Assembly: GCA_900539625.1 (NCBI GenBank)
Contig: UQCW01000016.1
Span: 1-46,919 of the forward strand
DNA: 46,919 bases
Source of the DNA: an uncultured Prevotella sp.
Lineage (GTDB): Bacteria > Bacteroidota > Bacteroidia > Bacteroidales > Bacteroidaceae
Reading direction: 5' to 3'
Part shown: positions 44,001 to 46,919 of the stretch, piece by piece
How the letters are laid out: each line of letters starts with the position of its first letter
Position numbering within the stretch: position 1 is the stretch's first letter
Notes under the pieces: model-generated
Told to the model about the DNA's origin: nothing
Database searches by the model: none
What the model saw: only the letters and a program-made list of their open reading frames with translations
Position numbers and translations under genes: made by a program

Positions 44001-44544
44001 GGATGAAGGTTACTACTATAACCTGCGTAACGCCTATTTCACCAACTATCTGGCTATGGCTTCCACTTCCAACACGGTGCAGCCCCGCACGATGAGCAAC
44101 AACACCGATGCCTATCAATGGCGCATCCGCAAGAATGCCGATGGCACGGTGAGCATCTTCAGCAAGGTGGGTGACAAACCAGCCTATCCAGCTTCCGATG
44201 CCGAGACCAAGAACATCCTCTTGGGCAAGGAATATTCATGGAAGCTCGATCAGCACACTTGCGACGAGGGTAAGACGGGCATCCGCATCATTTCAGCCTC
44301 TGGTGCTTACAGTTGGTATGTCAATGCCAGCAGCTGGGCCAACAACGTCATCCTCAAGCCCATTGCATGGGGTGCCAGCATCTGGACATTTGAGAAACTC
44401 AATATCTCAACGTCCATCAACAATGTCAACACTTCTTCTGCCGCTTCTTCCAACGTCTATTACGACCTTCAGGGAAGACAGTTGCACCAGCCCGTGCAGC
44501 ATGGCGTTTACATCAACGGAAACGGAGAAAAGGTGATTCGCTAA
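41029..44544 (+). CDS. Secreted GH20 beta-N-acetylhexosaminidase, multidomain
   Basis: The enzyme removes terminal GlcNAc or GalNAc from glycans by substrate-assisted catalysis. The 1171-residue product has a signal peptide (LLLCFFCLLAISQLWA), a beta-trefoil-like region (about 28-165), a GH20 N-terminal domain (about 180-310) and the GH20 barrel (about 315-690) with GHRGFMLDVARHFFS, RFHWHLTDDQGWRIEI and the catalytic pair Asp487-Glu488 in HLGGDECPTDQW. A helical linker (about 700-765) leads to further beta domains. The last residues (VYYDLQGRQLHQPVQHGVYI, then NGNGEKVIR) form the tail common in secreted Prevotella enzymes, possibly a type IX secretion signal. It is monocistronic with its own terminator and probably acts on host mucin or other glycans. 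Confidence 0.93.
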   Translation: MKKTLLLCFFCLLAISQLWAAEKPKVSVGDDVTWFLVQMSNGKGVLTAQGDGEEVLTGIPMGRDAQFWKIEGSATTGYTLTSRSGLTLYTTTTKQEGMFKAGKTPNANKYFVWQTTTNANYSGDFVISPKVNLGVYMNQWGGAGTGKKLGLWNDRSDANQPLTFVSEENFEKMGKMLSLVPYPASVTKGDGSLSLSKIDGIVATGDAPLRYASEFASQAKRTLGIDLQVNPASAACAISMVADKTLEHEAYRLNINASGVEIASTDSTGFFYGLQTLKQLLPAAIYGKTLQKNDGWTLPYVEIVDKPNLGHRGFMLDVARHFFSKTEVMRVLDVMASYKMNRFHWHLTDDQGWRIEIPEYPRLTEVGSVRAGSFSNAGGASKFFDDTEYGRGMWYSLNDLREIVAYAKDRNIEIIPEIDLPGHMVAAVAAYPELSCDPSKSYSVRIDGGISKDVLNIGKDEVVDFLKCVLGHVAEVFPYQYIHLGGDECPTDQWANNADCLRRVKEKGLSGVNELQSWLVEELGLYLKEKYGKDIVVWDELLSHWNADNKVKPVIMAWNNINMSSKAADKGFKSIVVPYQSLYLDMMQVPMAQRDINEKYQGGWGDNWVNSVETVYNVNPVASLSGREDFCLGVQGNMWTETCNDSVELEYQLFPRLLALSETGWLPAAKKNWVGFYMRLQTQRSVLDEMGVTYATHYFEKPEQTAAQKAVEEAEEIIAAAGDYVGLPAADKKTAMTEALSDLKGDMENADKLAALTASVGQYKKADITMPEEGKYYQILSASTYYKAKYEGSSLYASDNNVRFHYTKQYEPEEIWQFEAVTGGYKVKNVITGKALTMPAGNAENMTLTANGSVMKIALATKASGQYTYIPAVLNISSGGKYLTADCTGYAKSGTDAALCYQGTWRIVEVKDFTFMLKHLVEKCETVFHNAKPGEMGEPTEAALSLLSDEIIAPAKALIGKGAVSRSEYDKFLALYAQFVAMPRTFVLDALDEGYYYNLRNAYFTNYLAMASTSNTVQPRTMSNNTDAYQWRIRKNADGTVSIFSKVGDKPAYPASDAETKNILLGKEYSWKLDQHTCDEGKTGIRIISASGAYSWYVNASSWANNVILKPIAWGASIWTFEKLNISTSINNVNTSSAASSNVYYDLQGRQLHQPVQHGVYINGNGEKVIR

Positions 44545-44591
44545 ATGATATGTAATGGCGTTCTTGAAATCCCTTTCAGTACGCCTAAAAT

Positions 44592-44641
44592 AAAAACATG
44601 GAGACCAAACAGCCCTTGAGCGTTTGGCCTCCATGTTTTTT
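44592..44641 (+). terminator. Intrinsic terminator of the hexosaminidase gene
   Basis: AAAAACATGGAGACCAAAC and GTTTGGCCTCCATGTTTTT form a long stem with one internal mismatch around an eleven-base loop, ending in T. It lies about 50 bases after the stop codon. Confidence 0.92.
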
Positions 44642-44686
44642 GTTGTGGGGAAAGGCTTTCTAAAAAAGTTTTTGTGGAAATTTTAT

Positions 44687-44717
44687 TTTGTGGTTTCAAT
44701 ATTTGTATATAGCTTTG
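44687..44717 (+). promoter_or_regulatory. Bacteroidetes promoter of the hipBA module
   Basis: TTTG at 44687-44690 and TAGCTTTG at 44710-44717 with a 19-base spacer match the Bacteroidetes -33/-7 consensus fully. The start of hipB lies 84 bases downstream. The interval (44718-44800) is AT-rich and could hold the operator of HipB, but I see no clear palindrome. Confidence 0.75.
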
Positions 44718-44800
44718 CAAGTATAAACTTCATTATATTGAATGTTATATGGAAGAATAAGCCGTAAATATCATTATAATGATAATAAAAATGTGTGCAA

Positions 44801-45109
44801 ATGGCAGACTTTTATGAATATTCAACACCAGAACTTGTGCGCTTGCTTGGAACGCGCTTCAAGGAGTATAGGATGCGCTGCAACCTCACTCAAAGAGAAG
44901 TTGCCGAACAGTCGGGTGTAGGTCTGACAACAATACATAAATTCGAGAACGGAACAGCTGGCAATGTCTCATTGTCTACATTCATTCTCTTGCTGAAAGT
45001 TGTGGGCCAGATTGATGCACTGGATGAAGTGCTTCCCGAATTGCCAGAATCACCCTATCTGGTGCGTAAGGACGAAAAGAAAGCACAACGCATTCGCCAC
45101 TCTAAATAA
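44801..45109 (+). CDS. hipB: HipB-like XRE-family antitoxin/repressor
   Basis: The 102-residue protein (ATG at 44801; an in-frame GTG six bases upstream is less likely) has a helix-turn-helix of the XRE/Cro type at about 20-72: LGTRFKEYRMRCNLTQREVA, EQSGVGLTTIHKFENGTAG, then VSLSTFILLLKVVGQIDAL. It probably represses its own promoter and binds the adjacent HipA kinase, as in HipBA modules. The C-terminal end is basic (KDEKKAQRIRHSK). It is 13 bases upstream of hipA. Confidence 0.88.
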   Translation: MADFYEYSTPELVRLLGTRFKEYRMRCNLTQREVAEQSGVGLTTIHKFENGTAGNVSLSTFILLLKVVGQIDALDEVLPELPESPYLVRKDEKKAQRIRHSK

Positions 45110-45122
45110 CCCATGAATATAT

Positions 45123-46613
45123 ATGATAAAGTTGCTAAGAGTCATACTCTGGGATGAAGAAATAGGCAGGTTGGTGTGGGACGAGCGTCGCAGACTATCA
45201 TATTTTACGTACAACCCAGAGTTCGTTAAAAAAGGGCTGAACATATCGCCATTATCTGCCCCTGTTACAGGGGTAAGAGCGCTTGCGCCTGTTTGGGGCG
45301 AAAGTGAAAAGATATTCCAAAGACTTCCTGCCTTTGTTGCCGATTCATTACCAGATGCCTGGGGCAATCAGTTGTTTGACCTTTGGCGTCAGCAAAATCA
45401 CCTTTCGGGTGCGGACATCAATCCTCTTGACAAACTGTCGTTTATTGGCAGGCGAGGTATGGGTGCCCTGGAATTTCTTCCGGAAGTGAGCCATGAGCGA
45501 AAAACAGAAAAGATAGATATGAAATCGTTGGCGGATTTGGCAGAGCGCATCTTTGTGGAAAGAGAAAATGCCCGTATATTGCCAGAAGAGTCGATAACGA
45601 TGCAATCATTATTGACGGTTGGTACTTCAGCCGGTGGTCGGCAACCAAAGGCTATTATAGCCATTAACCGAAAAACGGGTGAGATACGTAGCGGACAGAT
45701 TTCTGGCTTGGAAGATTTTGATTATTACCTGCTGAAATTCGGCAATTCGGAATATTGCTCATCGGAATTGGAAATGACATATTACGAGTTGGCCACAACT
45801 GCGGGAATCAACATGATGCCATCGGAACTGTATGCCGTTGAAAACAACAGGCACTTCATGACAAAGCGATTTGACCGCAACGGAACAAAGAAAGTGCATA
45901 CCCAGACATTGGCCGCGATTTATCCTGACGCTGAAAGTTATGAACAATTGATTGCGGTTTGTCGTAAGCTTCATCTTCCAGAGGCCGACTGCCAAGAGGT
46001 GTTCCGCAGAATGGTTTTCAATGTTCTGGCAAACAACACGGATGACCACAACAAGAATTTCTCATTTATAATGAATGAAGATGGTTCGTGGCGCTTGGCT
46101 CCTGCCTATGACATGACTTATATAATAGACAGAGGTGGCTGTCTGCCTAATGAGGAACATTGCATGTTCATACGTGCTAAACTCCGTGGCATCACTCGCG
46201 AAGACGCAATTGCTTTTGCCCGTGACAACGGCATTCGTCGGCCTGAAGCTGTTATTCGCGATGTTGTTGCTTCGCTAAAGAAATTCCGTCAAGTGGCATT
46301 GAAATATGGGGTTGAAGAAGAATGGATTGGCAGAGTGGAAACCACAATCATTAAGCATTTAAGGGATTGGGGAGAATGGGATAGCCAACCGTCTTCGTCT
46401 GCTATTGTAATCAATGGCCATATAGTCAAGAACGTTCGTATTGAAGAAACATATAAAGGCAACTACCACCTGTATGCTGATATTGACGACGTGGAGCGCA
46501 AATTTGTAATTGGTAAGAACAAAGAAGAATTTTCGTATATTAAGCAGACTGGCGTTGCGAATATTTCAAATGGCGAGCTGACCAAAATGGCTGAGAAATA
46601 TTTTAAACTTTAG
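45123..46613 (+). CDS. hipA: HipA-family serine/threonine kinase (toxin)
   Basis: HipA kinases phosphorylate a translation-related target (glutamyl-tRNA synthetase in E. coli) and induce growth arrest; HipB restrains them. The 496-residue protein has the N-terminal couple-HipA domain (about 8-110), the glycine-rich nucleotide loop with VGTSAGGRQPKAII (about 167-180), the catalytic motif NNTDDHNKNFSF with Asp307 in the position of the catalytic base, and LAPAYDMT with Asp330 as the metal ligand. All key residues are present, so it should be active. A C-terminal extension of about 80 residues beyond the usual kinase end contains a small beta domain. Composition is lower in GC than nearby metabolic genes. 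Confidence 0.9.
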   Translation: MIKLLRVILWDEEIGRLVWDERRRLSYFTYNPEFVKKGLNISPLSAPVTGVRALAPVWGESEKIFQRLPAFVADSLPDAWGNQLFDLWRQQNHLSGADINPLDKLSFIGRRGMGALEFLPEVSHERKTEKIDMKSLADLAERIFVERENARILPEESITMQSLLTVGTSAGGRQPKAIIAINRKTGEIRSGQISGLEDFDYYLLKFGNSEYCSSELEMTYYELATTAGINMMPSELYAVENNRHFMTKRFDRNGTKKVHTQTLAAIYPDAESYEQLIAVCRKLHLPEADCQEVFRRMVFNVLANNTDDHNKNFSFIMNEDGSWRLAPAYDMTYIIDRGGCLPNEEHCMFIRAKLRGITREDAIAFARDNGIRRPEAVIRDVVASLKKFRQVALKYGVEEEWIGRVETTIIKHLRDWGEWDSQPSSSAIVINGHIVKNVRIEETYKGNYHLYADIDDVERKFVIGKNKEEFSYIKQTGVANISNGELTKMAEKYFKL

Positions 46614-46670
46614 AAGTTTTACCGGAGCAATAATATTGAATATTATGTGTCAGACATACCGTCCTATTGG

Positions 46671-46919
46671 GTAGGGTGTTCAAAATTGAAATATTAAGTT
46701 GGTGAAGATTATGCGGAAAAAACCTTGTCTGCGGTCCTGCGCGGGCTGAAAGCCCAACAAGTCCAGAGCAACGCCCTGGGTACCATGTCCCTACACCCTA
46801 CCTTGCTTGGCCGCTGACAGGTAGGGTGTTCAAAATTCCATAAAAATCAAGGTTGGTAAAGAGGCGACAGCGCCCCTGAAAGGGGCTCATATTTAGGGTA
46901 GGGGCTTGCCCCTACCTCT
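46671..46919. repeat. Intergenic repeat modules at the window end
   Basis: The 17-base direct repeat GTAGGGTGTTCAAAATT occurs at 46671 and 46821. Between them lie GAAATATTAAGTTGG (shared with 21431-21446), and GCGGGCTGAAAGCCC, a hairpin, then CAACGCCCTGGGTA. The last ~55 bases (CGCCCCTGAAAGGGGC, then CATATTTAGGGTAG) are the reverse complement of the left flank of repeat copy A (11641-11670). These look like mosaic copies of a dispersed non-coding repeat family, continuing beyond the window. Confidence 0.7.

Overview
The window looks like a chromosomal segment of a Bacteroidales bacterium, most likely Prevotella or a close relative. Evidence: TAnnTTTG-type promoter elements, Bacteroidetes lipoprotein signals, a SusD-like protein, large secreted GH2 and GH20 glycosidases, Prevotella-style C-terminal tails, an UpxY-type NusG paralogue, and housekeeping genes (nadB, gdhA, GH3-family ligase) with Bacteroidetes features. 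The first ~110 bases are G/C homopolymer junk, probably a contig-end artefact.

Layout. (1) 0.3-7.4 kb, minus strand: nadB, a GH3-family protein, a large Ig-like lipoprotein, a DUF3108 protein, a small lipoprotein and a DUF4488 protein, closed by a strong terminator. (2) 7.8-11.6 kb, plus: an OmpA/TPR-like lipoprotein, a thioredoxin-fold lipoprotein that has lost its CxxC cysteines, and a cyclophilin. (3) 12.3-15.7 kb: gdhA and a convergent SLC13-type transporter sharing a terminator. (4) 15.7-17.2 kb: a gene-free stretch with a complex inverted repeat, a cluster of DnaA-box-like sequences and an AT-rich tract, a candidate oriC. (5) 17.2-26.3 kb, plus: a GH2 beta-galactosidase with discoidin-like tail, then a two-gene unit of a small secreted protein and a giant SusD-like protein without SusC. 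(6) 26.5-39.8 kb, minus: an AT-rich region unlike its neighbours, with a transposase remnant, holding the most unusual content of the window. (7) 41-46.6 kb, plus: a GH20 hexosaminidase and a hipBA-type module, then intergenic repeats.

The unusual system (28.2-38.7 kb) is a tightly packed eight-gene operon: vWA-like anchored protein, three-helix membrane protein, tubulin/FtsZ-like protein, very large actin/Hsp70-fold ATPase, coiled-coil lipoprotein with an internal membrane helix, MotA/ExbB-like protein with long coiled coil, MotB/OmpA-like protein with the channel aspartate, and a trypsin-like protease lipoprotein. It is preceded by an UpxY/NusG-like antiterminator whose ~490-nt leader carries an intrinsic-terminator-like hairpin. 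This combines two cytoskeletal nucleotide-binding folds with a predicted ion-driven stator and a periplasmic protease, under likely processive antitermination. It resembles in outline the FtsZ-like/vWA/OmpA membrane-remodelling system proposed from comparative genomics by Makarova and Koonin (2010, from memory), and its MotAB pair recalls the Zorya defence system, but the whole set fits neither exactly. Its function is not known to me.

A ~240-bp palindromic repeat family occurs three times in intergenic regions (11.7, 16.7 and 21.5 kb), and related repeat modules end the window.
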